Positions 52,565-62,231 are shown, numbered from the stretch's first letter. The stretch is 64,000 nucleotides of DNA from Bradyrhizobium liaoningense (GCF_018130825.1 NZ_JAFCJS010000010.1:62001-126000), one strand, 5' to 3'. The notes: generated from the sequence alone by a model not told the origin. A program made the numbers and translations.

Positions 52565-54520
52565 TCACGCCGCCTGCTTCGCCACCTTCCGCTGCCTCAG
52601 GAATCGCCCGAGCAGCCTGCGCCGGCCCTTGCGCGGGATCAGGTCGACGTCGCTGACGAGCCTTGCGCCGCCCTTGCGGCGCTCCAGCACGATCTTGCGG
52701 CTGTGAAAGGCTTCCAGCTCGACGCGATGCGCGACGCTCACGATGGTCGCCTTCGGCAGCTCGTCGGTGACCATCTTCATCATCTTGTCCTGGCTCTTCT
52801 CGTCGAGCGCCGAGGTCGCTTCATCGAGCACGACGATATCAGGGCTGTGCAGCAGCAGCCGCGCGAAGGCGAGGCGCTGCTTCTCGCCGCCCGACAGCGT
52901 CTGGTCCCACGGTCCCTCGTCCTCGATCTTCTCCTTGAGATGATCGAGGCCGACCTTGTGCAGGGCTTCCCCGATCTCCTCGACCGTCCAATCCTCTTCG
53001 GCCCCGGGATAGGCGACGGCACGGCGCAGCGATCCCGAGGGCACGTAGGGCCGCTGCGGCAGCATGAACAGCCGCCGGTCGGGATGGAAATTGACGCTGC
53101 CGCCGCCCCACGGCCACAGCCCCGCAATGGCGCGCACCAGCGTGCTCTTGCCGGTGCCGGATTCGCCGGCGACCAGCAGCCGCTCGCCGGGCTCGATCAC
53201 CACCTCGGTCTCGCCGACCACCGCGGTGCCGTCATCGAGCGTGACGGAGAGATCGCGCAGCTCCAGCATCGCCTCGTTGCGCGTCTCGCCGCGCTTGATG
53301 CGGCCGAGGCCGTCGCCCTGCTCGGCGCGTTCGAGACCGTCGAGCGACATCATCAGCGAGGCGATGCGGCGCGCGCAGGCGTTCCAGTCGGCGAGCCGCG
53401 GATAATTGTCGACCAGCCAGCCGAACGCGCTCTGCACGATAGTGAAGGCGGACGCCGCCTGCATCACCTGCCCGAGCGTCATGCTGCCGTCGAGGAATTT
53501 CGGCGCGCAGAGCAGCAGCGGCACGACCGGCGCAACCAGGCTCGACCCTTGCGACACCAGCGTGGTGCGCATGTGTTGCCCTGCGAGCCGCGCCCATTGC
53601 CGCAGCACGTTGGTGAAATTGCGGTCGAGGCCGTCGCGCTCCTCCTGCTCGCCGCCGAGCAGCGCGATGCTCTCGCCGTTCTCGCGCACGCGCGTCAGCG
53701 TGTAGCGGAAATCGGCCTCGGCCTGGTTCTTGTCCTCCGAGACCTGCACGAAGCGACGGCCGATCACCATGATCGAGCCGGATGCGATCGTGGCGTAGAG
53801 GATGGCGGCGATCACGAGGAAGCCGGGAATGGTCACCGAGGAGCCGCCGAGCGTGACGGTGAGCGCGCCGCCGATGGTCCAGAGCACGACGATGAAGGTC
53901 GCGGCCGACAGCAGCGCCGAGGTGACGCCGGCGAGGAAATCGACCGGCGAGTCGGTCGCGATGCGCAAATCCTCCGCGATCCGGTATTCCGGATTCTCGT
54001 GGTCGCCGCCGACGAGGTTGAGCTGGTAGTAGCGCCCGTTCGTGAGCCAGCGTGTCAGCACGCTGCTCGTGAGCCAGGCCCGCCAGCGCCGCTGGATGCC
54101 CATGCGCGCGAACACCTGCACGACGCCGAGCACGATGCTGCCGATCGCGAGCGGGAAGAACAGGGCGGTGAGATGGAAGACGCTCGTCGCGTCGCGCTGC
54201 TCGATCGCATCGAAGATCGCGCGATTCCAGACATTGATGCCGTACTGGAAGCCGACGGTGAGGACGATCAGCACGCCGAGGCCGATCGAGAACGGCCAGG
54301 CGAGGCGGTCGCCGTTGCGGCCCCAGAAGCCGCGCGCGCTGATCCAGAACCGGGTCAGCAGATAATCCTTGCGGGCCTGCTCGGCCTCTTCGGGAGAGAG
54401 CTCGGGATCGGGTTCGAGCACCTCGGGCGGCGGCGGAGCGACCTCCTCGCCATTCTCGCCTTTGATCTCGACAATGGGTGGCGTCTTGCCCTGGTCGCGT
54501 TTCCCGGCTGGCTTTTGCAT
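52565..54520 (-). CDS. ABC transporter, ATP-binding protein fused to SbmA/BacA-like membrane domain
   Basis: A 651-residue half-transporter. Residues about 60-400 hold a six-helix ABC_membrane_2 domain of the SbmA/BacA/ABCD1 kind (GRYYQLNLVGGDHENPEYRI is typical). The C-terminal ATPase has Walker A GESGTGKST, signature LSGGEKQRLAFARLLL and Walker B IVVLDEATSALDE. Members import peptides or very-long-chain fatty acyl-CoA. In rhizobia BclA-like proteins of this class, with an ATPase domain, are needed for differentiation in certain legume nodules; this is a candidate relative, not proven. The N-terminus is charged and Pro/Glu-rich. Confidence 0.88.
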   Translation of the reverse strand: MQKPAGKRDQGKTPPIVEIKGENGEEVAPPPPEVLEPDPELSPEEAEQARKDYLLTRFWISARGFWGRNGDRLAWPFSIGLGVLIVLTVGFQYGINVWNRAIFDAIEQRDATSVFHLTALFFPLAIGSIVLGVVQVFARMGIQRRWRAWLTSSVLTRWLTNGRYYQLNLVGGDHENPEYRIAEDLRIATDSPVDFLAGVTSALLSAATFIVVLWTIGGALTVTLGGSSVTIPGFLVIAAILYATIASGSIMVIGRRFVQVSEDKNQAEADFRYTLTRVRENGESIALLGGEQEERDGLDRNFTNVLRQWARLAGQHMRTTLVSQGSSLVAPVVPLLLCAPKFLDGSMTLGQVMQAASAFTIVQSAFGWLVDNYPRLADWNACARRIASLMMSLDGLERAEQGDGLGRIKRGETRNEAMLELRDLSVTLDDGTAVVGETEVVIEPGERLLVAGESGTGKSTLVRAIAGLWPWGGGSVNFHPDRRLFMLPQRPYVPSGSLRRAVAYPGAEEDWTVEEIGEALHKVGLDHLKEKIEDEGPWDQTLSGGEKQRLAFARLLLHSPDIVVLDEATSALDEKSQDKMMKMVTDELPKATIVSVAHRVELEAFHSRKIVLERRKGGARLVSDVDLIPRKGRRRLLGRFLRQRKVAKQAA

Positions 54521-54571
54521 GGCCGGATAACGCGAGACAAATCAGCCGGTTCCGGTCAGTTCCCAAATGCC

Positions 54572-56725
54572 CTATTCGGCGGCGCCGTCGCGCACCCGCC
54601 GCAGCCGCGCAGCCCGGTGCAGCACGCGCGACAGCTCCTCGACCGAATAGGGTTTTTGCACGAGATCGAAACCGAGGCTGCCTTCCTGGGACAGCGCCTG
54701 GCTGTAGCCGGTGGTCAGCACGACCGGCACCTTGATGCCGCGATCGCGGATCGCCCGCGCCAGATCGAGCCCGGTCATCCCGGGCATCACGATGTCGGAG
54801 AACACGACATTGAAACGATCGGCGTCGACGACAAGCTCGGCAAGCGCATCGGCGGCATTGTCGACCAGCGTGATGGTGTAGCCGAGCGCGGTGAGGCCAT
54901 CGGCGGCGAAATTGGCGAGCTCGATATTGTCCTCGACCAGCAGTACCGACATGCCGCTGCCGGCCATCGCAGGCGCGGTGTTCGGCGCCTGCTGCTGCGG
55001 CAGGAGGTCCGCGGGCACGCGCGGGAGATAGAGCGAGAAGGTGCTGCCCTGGCCGACTTCGCTCGCGACCGTCACCTCGCCGCCGGATTGCCGGGCGAAA
55101 CCGAACACCTGGGACAGGCCAAGACCGGTGCCGTGGCCGACCTGCTTGGTGGTGAAGAACGGCTCGAAGATCCGCCCGAGGCGCGCGGCCGGAATGCCGA
55201 CGCCGGTGTCGCTGACGATGACGCCGACGAAGCCAAGGCTTGCCGGGATATGACTGCCCGAGACGTGCGCCGGCGTGTCGGGAATGGTCGTCGCCGCCTC
55301 GACGGTGAAGCTGATCCTGCCCTTGCCCAGCATGGCATCGCGCGCATTGGTCGCCATGTTGATCAGCGCGGTTTCGAACTGGCTGGCATCGGCATTGACG
55401 AGGCACGGCTCCGCCGGCAGCCGCATCGCGATCTCGATGGCCGGTCCCAGCAGCGTCGCGAGCATGTCGTGCAGCGACTGCAAACGCTCGCCGACGTCGA
55501 ACACTTCCGGTTTCAGGGTCTGGCGCCGCGCAAAGGCAAGCAGCTGCGAGGTCAGCTTGGCCGCGCGCGCCACCGCGTCCGCGATCGCCGTGATGTAGCG
55601 CTGCCGTCGCTCTTCGCTCAGCTGCGGGCGGTTCAGCAGATCGACCGAGGCGCGGATCACGGTCAGCAGATTGTTGAAGTCGTGGGCGACGCCGCCGGTG
55701 AGCTGGCCGAGCGCCTCCAGACGCTGGCTGTGCTTGAGCGCCTCCTCGGCTTCGCGCCGCTTTGCGGCTTCCATCTGCAGATGCTGGGTGCGCCGGAAGG
55801 CGAATGCGAGCAGCAGGAACAGCAGCGCCGTGGCGGGAACGCCGAACACCAGATGCTGGCCCATGGTGGCGAGCCAGCGCGCGCGGATCGCCGACGTCTC
55901 GAGCCCGGCGCTGACATAGATCGGATATTCGGCGACACGCCTGTAGCCGATGCGGCGCTCGATCCCGTCCGACGGCCAGGCGATGGTCATGAGCCCCTGC
56001 GCGGGGTGCGCGGCGATCTCGCGGCCGACCGGTCCGCCCGGATCGAGCCGGAGGTCGCGGTCGAGCCGCGGGAAATGCGCCAGCACCACGCCGTCGGTGC
56101 GACCCATCGCGAAGAAGCTGCCGGGATCCGAGCCGATCCTGGCGTAGAAACTCTCGAAATATTCCGGCAGGACGGAGGCCTGGATCACGCCGATGAAGCT
56201 GCCGTCGTCGGAGTCGCGGCGGCGGCTCATGCTGAAGAAGCGCGCGCCCTGGTAGGGCGGACGCGGCGTCAGCGGCATGCCGATGAAGGTGCCGATGCTC
56301 TGGTCGACATGGGCGTAGAAATAGTCGCGGTCCGAAAAGCTCAACTGAGATGGCGGCGAAACGAGGCTGTTGACCAGCGCCTTTCCGTCCGCGTCGAAGA
56401 TCCAGGCCGATTTGAGCTGCGGCAGCGAATCGGTCAGCCGCTTCAGCCGGCGGTGCAGCGCCGCTTCGCGCGCGCGAATGACGTCGTCGGGAAGGCCGCG
56501 CACGACCTCGTTGAGCTCGGACAGGCTGCGGTCGATGGTCTCGAACACCTTGAGCGCATGCTCATGCGCGACATCGAGCGTACGCTCGATCTCGCGGTCG
56601 GCGATGTCCCTGGTCGAGGTGTAGGAGATCGTGGAGGCGATCGCGAACAGCGCAATCGGCAGCGCCAGGGATGCAACCATCATCCACTGCAAAAGCCTCA
56701 GCGAATTGCGTTGCGCTCCCTGCAC
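54572..56725 (-). CDS. Hybrid histidine kinase with periplasmic sensor and receiver
   Basis: A 717-residue membrane sensor. First helix at about 13-36, a periplasmic PDC/dCache-like sensor (about 40-270), a second helix (about 285-312), HisKA with the phosphoacceptor in LTGGVAHDFNNLLTVIRASV, HATPase_c with DTGVGIP and GTGLGLSQVFGFA, and a C-terminal receiver (VLLVEDNIELANFAADG; phosphoacceptor in SDIVMPGMTGLDLA; Lys in VQKPYSVEEL). Thus it is a fused kinase and response module; a phosphotransfer partner would be needed. The sensed ligand is unknown. It lies 51 bases upstream of the ABC transporter on the same strand. Confidence 0.92.
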   Translation of the reverse strand: MQGAQRNSLRLLQWMMVASLALPIALFAIASTISYTSTRDIADREIERTLDVAHEHALKVFETIDRSLSELNEVVRGLPDDVIRAREAALHRRLKRLTDSLPQLKSAWIFDADGKALVNSLVSPPSQLSFSDRDYFYAHVDQSIGTFIGMPLTPRPPYQGARFFSMSRRRDSDDGSFIGVIQASVLPEYFESFYARIGSDPGSFFAMGRTDGVVLAHFPRLDRDLRLDPGGPVGREIAAHPAQGLMTIAWPSDGIERRIGYRRVAEYPIYVSAGLETSAIRARWLATMGQHLVFGVPATALLFLLLAFAFRRTQHLQMEAAKRREAEEALKHSQRLEALGQLTGGVAHDFNNLLTVIRASVDLLNRPQLSEERRQRYITAIADAVARAAKLTSQLLAFARRQTLKPEVFDVGERLQSLHDMLATLLGPAIEIAMRLPAEPCLVNADASQFETALINMATNARDAMLGKGRISFTVEAATTIPDTPAHVSGSHIPASLGFVGVIVSDTGVGIPAARLGRIFEPFFTTKQVGHGTGLGLSQVFGFARQSGGEVTVASEVGQGSTFSLYLPRVPADLLPQQQAPNTAPAMAGSGMSVLLVEDNIELANFAADGLTALGYTITLVDNAADALAELVVDADRFNVVFSDIVMPGMTGLDLARAIRDRGIKVPVVLTTGYSQALSQEGSLGFDLVQKPYSVEELSRVLHRAARLRRVRDGAAE

Positions 56726-56914
56726 GGTCGCTCCGGTCCCAGACCGGAGAGCTTACTTGAATTTCCCGCCGGGAAGGAAGCGGCTTGTGACTATAATCTT
56801 GGGTTGTATTCGATCGAATCGCGCGCCACGCGCGTTGCGGCAAATTCTACTCAAACTGACGCCGATCGTGGCATGCCCCGGCCGCGGTGGCCGGGGGCCA
56901 TGGCATGAACGATG

Positions 56915-57892
56915 CTAGATCCGCCGCTCGACCATCTCGGGCTTCAGCTCGCCAGTCGCCCCTGCCGGCTCGGGACCGTCCCGCGGCATCGATCTGTCAG
57001 CGGACCCATATCGCTTTGGCGGCGTGCCGTGAATGCGCTTGAACGCATTGCCGAACGCACTGGCCGATGCGTAGCCGACCTTGGCGGCAACGGCCGCGAT
57101 CGTCTCGCCCCTCAGCAATCCGGAGCGCGCGACCTGCATGCGCCAACGCAACAGATAATCGAGCGGTGGCGTGCCAACCCTGTGCTTGAACGCGACCGCA
57201 AATGCAGACCGCGACATGCCGGCAGCGCGCGCCAGCTCGTCGACCGTCCAGCGACGCGCGACGTCGGCATGCATGAGGTTCAGTGCGGCCCCGATCCTCG
57301 GATCGGCCGCGGCGCCGACCCAGCTGGCTTCGTCGTTGCCGTAGCGCGTGCCGTACCCCCGCAGGACCTGAACGAGAAGCACCTCGGCAAGGCGCCGGGT
57401 CACAAAGGAGACGCCCATCTGCCCGGAGTGAATCTCGCGATCGAGAATTTCGAGAAGGCCGCGCAGGAGAGGGGCCGTCCCGTCCGCCGCTGGGATCAGC
57501 ATGAACTCCGGCAACGCATCGAGCAGCAATCGCACGTGAAGTGCCTCGAAAACGAAACTGCCGGCGAGCAGCGCCGTCTCGGATCCGCCGTGGCGGGCGA
57601 TGTCGGAATGCTCCCAGTCGAAGGACGCCAGTCCGTCCTGCGGCTCGAGCTGCGGATCGTTTGCGAGCACATATTGCGGAGCTTCGGCGAGAAGGAACGT
57701 ATCGCCCGCCGTCAGCCGTTGCGGATTCCGCCCCGGCAGCATGATCCAGCATTCTCCGCGCAGGACTGCCGCGAATTTTAACGCCGGCTTTGCGGGAAAT
57801 CTGAACGCCCATTTTCCGCCGGCCTCGAACCGCGTGCACCGGGCACCCCGGATTTCGAGAAACGAGAGCAGATCGGACAGGGCGTCGGTCAT
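56915..57892 (-). CDS. AraC family transcriptional regulator
   Basis: A 325-residue regulator with an N-terminal cupin (AraC-binding-like, about 10-185) and a C-terminal HTH_18 pair: WTVDELARAAGMSRSAFAVA for the first helix-turn-helix and IAAVAAKVGYASASAFGNAF for the second. The inducer is unknown. It is divergent from the SDR gene starting at 57998, with a 105-bp shared gap, which makes the SDR its obvious candidate target. Start fits the domain. Confidence 0.92.
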   Translation of the reverse strand: MTDALSDLLSFLEIRGARCTRFEAGGKWAFRFPAKPALKFAAVLRGECWIMLPGRNPQRLTAGDTFLLAEAPQYVLANDPQLEPQDGLASFDWEHSDIARHGGSETALLAGSFVFEALHVRLLLDALPEFMLIPAADGTAPLLRGLLEILDREIHSGQMGVSFVTRRLAEVLLVQVLRGYGTRYGNDEASWVGAAADPRIGAALNLMHADVARRWTVDELARAAGMSRSAFAVAFKHRVGTPPLDYLLRWRMQVARSGLLRGETIAAVAAKVGYASASAFGNAFKRIHGTPPKRYGSADRSMPRDGPEPAGATGELKPEMVERRI

Positions 57893-57997
57893 CGGTTCTG
57901 GACGTTCGCGACGAAATTACGGTGTCCAGATCATAGACCGTCCACGACGACGGTGCAAAACCGCGGGCGGAAGAATCTCTGCCAAAGGAGGGAAGCC

Positions 57998-58732
57998 GTG
58001 ACGATGGAGGGAAAAGTTATCGCCATTACGGGAGCCAGCAGTGGCATCGGCGCGGCAACTGCGCGCCTCCTTGCTGCGCGCGGCGGAAAAGTCATTCTCG
58101 GCGCGCGTCGCGCGGAGCGGCTGTCGTTGCTGGTCGACGAGATTGTTGGCGCCGGAGGGCAGGCTGTTCACAGAGCGACGAATGTCGCCGACCGCCGGGA
58201 GCTCGAGGAGTTCGTTGCGTTCGCCTGCCGGACATATGGCAGGCTCGACGTCTTTGTCGCGAATGCCGGTATCGGTCCAATTTCGCCGATCGACGATCTC
58301 AATGTCGACGATTGGGAGGCGATGATCGATGTCAACCTCAAGGGATTTCTCTACGGCATCGCCGCCGCGCTTCCGGTCTTCCGTCGGCAGGGTTTTGGTC
58401 ACTTCGTGACGGTGATGTCGACGGCAGGCCTGAAGGTCGTACCGAACCAGGCGGTCTATGCAGGCACGAAAAACGCTGTCCGCACGATCTCGGAGGGCCT
58501 GCGCCTCGAGGCGGGGAAGCGATTGCGCGTCACGGGCATCTCACCGGGATTCGTGAAGACCGACTTTCCGGGCTCAATGACGAACCCGAAGATCAAAGCG
58601 GAAATTGCAGCCATGATGGACGAAATCGCCATCGCACCGGATGCCATCGCCCGAGCCATCGCGTTCGCTGTCGAGCAGCCGGCAGACGTCGATGTCAGCG
58701 ATATCGTCGTTCGTCCCACGGCGCAGGCGTGA
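57998..58732 (+). CDS. SDR family oxidoreductase under likely AraC control
   Basis: A 244-residue classical SDR: VIAITGASSGIGAATARLLA (TGxxxGxG), NAG at VANAGIGPIS, catalytic Ser in VMSTAGLK, and Y-x3-K in VYAGTKNAV. It belongs to the general clavaldehyde-dehydrogenase/serine-3-dehydrogenase-like cluster (YdfG-type). GTG at 57998 is placed about six bases after AGGAGG; an ATG two codons later would also work. It is divergent from the AraC gene and convergent with the sdh operon. Confidence 0.9.
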   Translation: MTMEGKVIAITGASSGIGAATARLLAARGGKVILGARRAERLSLLVDEIVGAGGQAVHRATNVADRRELEEFVAFACRTYGRLDVFVANAGIGPISPIDDLNVDDWEAMIDVNLKGFLYGIAAALPVFRRQGFGHFVTVMSTAGLKVVPNQAVYAGTKNAVRTISEGLRLEAGKRLRVTGISPGFVKTDFPGSMTNPKIKAEIAAMMDEIAIAPDAIARAIAFAVEQPADVDVSDIVVRPTAQA

Positions 58733-58739
58733 GAGGGCG

Positions 58740-58768
58740 ATCGCGGGAGGCTGGATGGCTCCCGCGAT
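58740..58768. terminator. Hairpin between SDR and sdhB
   Basis: ATCGCGGGAG and CTCCCGCGAT form a perfect 10-bp stem with a 9-base loop, eight bases after the SDR stop and 17 bases downstream of the sdhB stop. It lacks a strong T-tract on either strand; probably a bidirectional transcript end for both convergent genes. Confidence 0.6.
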
Positions 58769-58785
58769 GTCCGATTCGGTTGCCC

Positions 58786-59568
58786 TTAGATCTGGCGCTC
58801 GACCATCTTGAGCTTCAGCTCGGCGATGGCTTCGGCCGGGTTGAGGCCCTTCGGGCAGGCCTTGGCGCAGTTCATGATGGTGTGGCAGCGATAGAGCCGG
58901 AACGGGTCCTCGAGATTGTCGAGGCGCTCGCCGGTGGCCTCGTCGCGCGAATCGGAGACCCAGCGGTTGGCCTGCAGCAGCGCGGCGGGCCCGAGATAGC
59001 GCTCGCTGTTCCACCAATAGCTCGGGCACGAGGTCGAGCAGCAGGCGCAGAGGATGCATTCGTAGAGACCGTCGAGCTTCTCGCGGTCCTCGTGGCTCTG
59101 GCGCCATTCCTTCTGCGGCGTGGGCGAGGTCGTTTTCAGCCACGGCTCGACCGAGGCATACTGCGCGTAGAAATTGGTGAGGTCGGGGACGAGGTCCTTG
59201 ACGACCGGCTGGTGCGGCAGCGGGTTGATCTTCACCGCGCCGTCCTTGACGTCGTGCATCGAGCGGGTGCAGGCCAGCGTGTTCTGGCCGTCGATGTTCA
59301 TGGCGCAGGAGCCGCACACGCCTTCGCGGCAGGAGCGGCGGAAGGTCAGCGACGGGTCGATGTGGTTCTTGATCCAGATCAGGCCGTCCAGCACCATCGG
59401 ACCGCAATCATTCGTGTCGACGTAATAAGTGTCGACGCTCGGATTCTTGCCGTCATCAGGATTCCAGCGATAGACCTTGAACTCGCGGAGCTCGGTCGCG
59501 CCCGCGGGCTTCGGCCAGGTCTTGCCGCCGGTGATCTTGGAGTTCTTCGGAAGTGCGAATTCAACCAT
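58786..59568 (-). CDS. sdhB: Succinate dehydrogenase iron-sulfur subunit
   Basis: A 260-residue subunit of complex II carrying electrons from flavin to quinone. The [2Fe-2S] ligands are in SCREGVCGSCAMNIDGQNTL-AC, the [4Fe-4S] ligands in CILCACCSTSCPSYWW and the [3Fe-4S] ligands in CHTIMNCAKACPKGLNP. Length is normal. It is the last gene of the sdhC-D-A-B operon, 24 bases after sdhA. Confidence 0.98.
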   Translation of the reverse strand: MVEFALPKNSKITGGKTWPKPAGATELREFKVYRWNPDDGKNPSVDTYYVDTNDCGPMVLDGLIWIKNHIDPSLTFRRSCREGVCGSCAMNIDGQNTLACTRSMHDVKDGAVKINPLPHQPVVKDLVPDLTNFYAQYASVEPWLKTTSPTPQKEWRQSHEDREKLDGLYECILCACCSTSCPSYWWNSERYLGPAALLQANRWVSDSRDEATGERLDNLEDPFRLYRCHTIMNCAKACPKGLNPAEAIAELKLKMVERQI

Positions 59569-59592
59569 TTCGATAAGGCCTTCGCTGTTCGA

Positions 59593-61428
59593 TCAGTACA
59601 CGCGCGCCTTCGGCGGGATGTACTGCACGTCGTTGGTCATGGTGTAGTTGTGAACCGGGCGGTACTCGATCTTGACCTTGCCGGCATCGTCGAGCCAGGC
59701 CAGCGTGTGCTTCATCCAGTTCTTGTCGTCGCGGTCGGAGAAGTCCTCGCGGGCGTGAGCGCCGCGGCTCTCGGTGCGGTTGGCGGCCGAGTTCATCGTC
59801 ACCACGGCCTGCGAGATCAGATTGTCGAACTCCAGCGTCTCGACGAGGTCCGAATTCCATACCAGCGAGCGGTCGGACACGGCGATGTCGGTGATGCCGC
59901 TGTGGACCTTCTGGATCAGGTTCTGGCCTTCGCTCAAGACTTCGCCGGTACGGAACACCGCGCAGTTGTTCTGCATCACGTGCTGCATGCCTTCGCGCAG
60001 CTTCGCGGTCGGCGTGCCGCCGGAGGCGTAGCGATAATGGTCGAGACGGCCGAGCGCGAGGTCCGACGAGTTCGCCGGCAGCTCCGGCTGCTTGGCGTTG
60101 GGCGTCAGCTTCTCGGCGAGACGGAGCGCCGCGGCGCGGCCGAACACGACGAGGTCGATCAGCGAGTTGGAGCCGAGGCGGTTGGCGCCGTGCACGGAGA
60201 CGCAGGCTGCTTCGCCGATCGCCATCAGGCCAGGGATGATCGCGTTGTCGTCGCCGTCCTTCTTGGTCAGCACTTCGCCATGATAGTTGGTGGGGATGCC
60301 GCCCATGTTGTAGTGCACGGTCGGCACGATCGGGATCGGCTCGCGCGTCACGTCGACATTGGCGAAGATCTTGGCCGATTCGGAGATGCCCGGCAGGCGC
60401 TCGGCGAGCACCGCGGGATCGAGATGGTCGAGATGAAGGAAGATGTGATCCTTCTTCTTGCCGACACCGCGGCCCTCGCGGATCTCGATGGTCATCGCGC
60501 GCGAGACGACGTCGCGCGAGGCGAGGTCCTTTGCTGACGGCGCGTAGCGCTCCATGAAGCGCTCGCCCTCGGAGTTGACGAGATAGCCGCCTTCGCCGCG
60601 CGCGCCCTCGGTGACGAGACAGCCCGAGCCGTAGATGCCGGTCGGGTGGAATTGCACGAACTCCATGTCCTGCATCGGCAGGCCGGCGCGCAGCACCATG
60701 CCGCCGCCGTCGCCGGTGCAGGTGTGCGCCGAGGTGCAGGAGGCGTAGGCGCGGCCGTAGCCGCCGGTGGCGAGAATCACGGTCTGGGCGCGGAAGCGGT
60801 GCAGCGTGCCATCGTCGAGCTTGAGCGCGATGACGCCGCGGCAGGTGCCCTGGTCGTCCATGATCAGGTCGATGGCGAAGAACTCGATGAAGAACTCGGC
60901 CGCGTGGCGCAGCGACTGGCCGTACATCGTGTGCAGCATGGCGTGGCCGGTGCGGTCGGCGGCGGCGCAGGTGCGCTGCGCCTGGCTCTTGCCGAATTCG
61001 GTGGTCATGCCGCCGAACGGACGCTGGTAGATCTTGCCGTCCTCGGTGCGCGAGAACGGCACGCCCCAATGCTCGAGCTCGTAGACCGCGTCGGGCGCGT
61101 TGCGCACCATGTATTCGATCGCGTCCTGGTCGCCGAGCCAGTCCGACCCCTTCACGGTGTCGTACATGTGCCAGCGCCAGTCGTCCTTGTGCATGTTGCC
61201 GAGCGAAGCCGAGATGCCGCCCTGCGCCGCGACCGTGTGCGAACGGGTCGGAAACACTTTTGTGATGCAGGCGGTGCGAAGACCGGCCTCGCTGCAGCCG
61301 ACGACGGCGCGCAGACCGGCGCCGCCGGCGCCGACCACGACGACGTCATAGGTGTGGTCTTCGATCGGATAGGCCTTGCCGTTGGTGGCGGGAGCGCCGT
61401 TGCCCTTGCCATTCGTCTCGTTGGCCAT
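59593..61428 (-). CDS. sdhA: Succinate dehydrogenase flavoprotein subunit
   Basis: A 611-residue catalytic subunit oxidising succinate to fumarate. The FAD site is VVVVGAGGAGLRAVVG; covalent flavin attachment is expected at the His in TRSHTVAAQGG; HPTGIYGSGCLVTEGARGEGG is the substrate region, with the active-site Arg in the later NRLGSNSLIDLVVFGR part. It starts three bases after sdhD. The N-terminus has a Gly/Asn-rich 20-residue extension. Confidence 0.98.
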   Translation of the reverse strand: MANETNGKGNGAPATNGKAYPIEDHTYDVVVVGAGGAGLRAVVGCSEAGLRTACITKVFPTRSHTVAAQGGISASLGNMHKDDWRWHMYDTVKGSDWLGDQDAIEYMVRNAPDAVYELEHWGVPFSRTEDGKIYQRPFGGMTTEFGKSQAQRTCAAADRTGHAMLHTMYGQSLRHAAEFFIEFFAIDLIMDDQGTCRGVIALKLDDGTLHRFRAQTVILATGGYGRAYASCTSAHTCTGDGGGMVLRAGLPMQDMEFVQFHPTGIYGSGCLVTEGARGEGGYLVNSEGERFMERYAPSAKDLASRDVVSRAMTIEIREGRGVGKKKDHIFLHLDHLDPAVLAERLPGISESAKIFANVDVTREPIPIVPTVHYNMGGIPTNYHGEVLTKKDGDDNAIIPGLMAIGEAACVSVHGANRLGSNSLIDLVVFGRAAALRLAEKLTPNAKQPELPANSSDLALGRLDHYRYASGGTPTAKLREGMQHVMQNNCAVFRTGEVLSEGQNLIQKVHSGITDIAVSDRSLVWNSDLVETLEFDNLISQAVVTMNSAANRTESRGAHAREDFSDRDDKNWMKHTLAWLDDAGKVKIEYRPVHNYTMTNDVQYIPPKARVY

Positions 61429-61431
61429 GGG

Positions 61432-61836
61432 TTACACTCCGGATGACAGTTGGAGAATCGCGTAGATCGAGGCGAGCGCGACCGCGATCGAGAAGAAGTT
61501 GTTGAGCATGATCGATACGAGCTTCAGCTTCTCGTTGTGGACGTAGTCCTCGATCACGACCTGCATGCCGATCTTCATGTGCCAGGCGCTGGCGACGATG
61601 AAGAGCATCATGATGACGGCGATCGGCAGCGAGCCGAGGATCTGCTTGGCGCCGGCCTGGTTGCGGCCGAGCGTCATCATGATGATCACCAGCACCGGGA
61701 TCATCAGCAGCGTCATCGCCACCGCGGTGAGGCGCTGGCGCCAGAAATCGGATGTGCCGGAATGCGCAGCGCCCAGATTGCGGACGCGGCCGAGCGGGGT
61801 GCGCATGCTGCGCTTGGGCGTATCAGCTGCGCTCAT
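61432..61836 (-). CDS. sdhD: Succinate dehydrogenase hydrophobic membrane anchor subunit
   Basis: A 134-residue, three-helix anchor subunit binding haem b and ubiquinone with SdhC. The conserved RVRNLGAAHSGTSDFWRQRL N-terminal region with the quinone-near Ser/Arg and the His at HMKIGMQVVIEDYVH (haem or quinone region) are visible. Its start overlaps the sdhC stop by four bases. Confidence 0.95.
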   Translation of the reverse strand: MSAADTPKRSMRTPLGRVRNLGAAHSGTSDFWRQRLTAVAMTLLMIPVLVIIMMTLGRNQAGAKQILGSLPIAVIMMLFIVASAWHMKIGMQVVIEDYVHNEKLKLVSIMLNNFFSIAVALASIYAILQLSSGV

Positions 61837-62231
61837 CGTCCACCTCCGATCGCGTAGGCGATGATCCAGATCAGCACCGTCAGGGCGATGCCGCCGATCG
61901 CTGCGCCCCAGGTCAGGGCCTCGCGCTCATTGGCCTTGAAGCCGTAGCCGAGGTCCCAGACGAAATGCCGGATGCCGCTCAGCATATGGTGCATCAGCGC
62001 CCAGGTGTAGCCGAACACGATCAGCCGGCCGATGATGCTGCCGGTGAAGGCCTGGACATGGGCATAGGCGGCGGGGCCTGAAGCCGCCGCGATCAGCCAC
62101 CAGGCCAGCAGCAGGGTTCCGGCGTAAAGGGCGATACCGGTGGCGCGATGGATGATGGACAGCGCCATCGTCAGCGTCCAGCGGTAGACTTGCATGTGTG
62201 GTGAAAGCGGTCGTTCGATCCGTGCGGTCAT
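61833..62231 (-). CDS. sdhC: Succinate dehydrogenase cytochrome b556 subunit
   Basis: A 132-residue membrane subunit with three helices, first of the operon. The family signature is SIIHRATGIALYAGTLLLAW, and HHMLSGIRHFVWDLGYGF carries the haem-axial His. Residues 1-15 are cytoplasmic (RPLSPHMQVYRWT). A 400-bp non-coding region lies upstream with a candidate operator at 62393. Confidence 0.97.
   Translation of the reverse strand: MTARIERPLSPHMQVYRWTLTMALSIIHRATGIALYAGTLLLAWWLIAAASGPAAYAHVQAFTGSIIGRLIVFGYTWALMHHMLSGIRHFVWDLGYGFKANEREALTWGAAIGGIALTVLIWIIAYAIGGGR

Noticed and set aside
53232..55406. 724-residue Arg-rich frame on the same strand as the ABC and kinase genes
   Set aside because: An out-of-frame shadow of both genes with no domain; the true frames carry all catalytic motifs.
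51866..56908. A 1680-residue open frame on the plus strand
   Set aside because: It runs antisense through the FkbM, ABC transporter and hybrid kinase genes, whose domain motifs are unmistakable on the minus strand. Long antisense frames are expected at this GC content, and its composition (His, Arg, Asp, Gln-rich) is that of reverse-complement translation.
58312..60537. 741-residue frame on the plus strand overlapping the SDR, sdhB and sdhA
   Set aside because: Contradicted by three well-supported genes.
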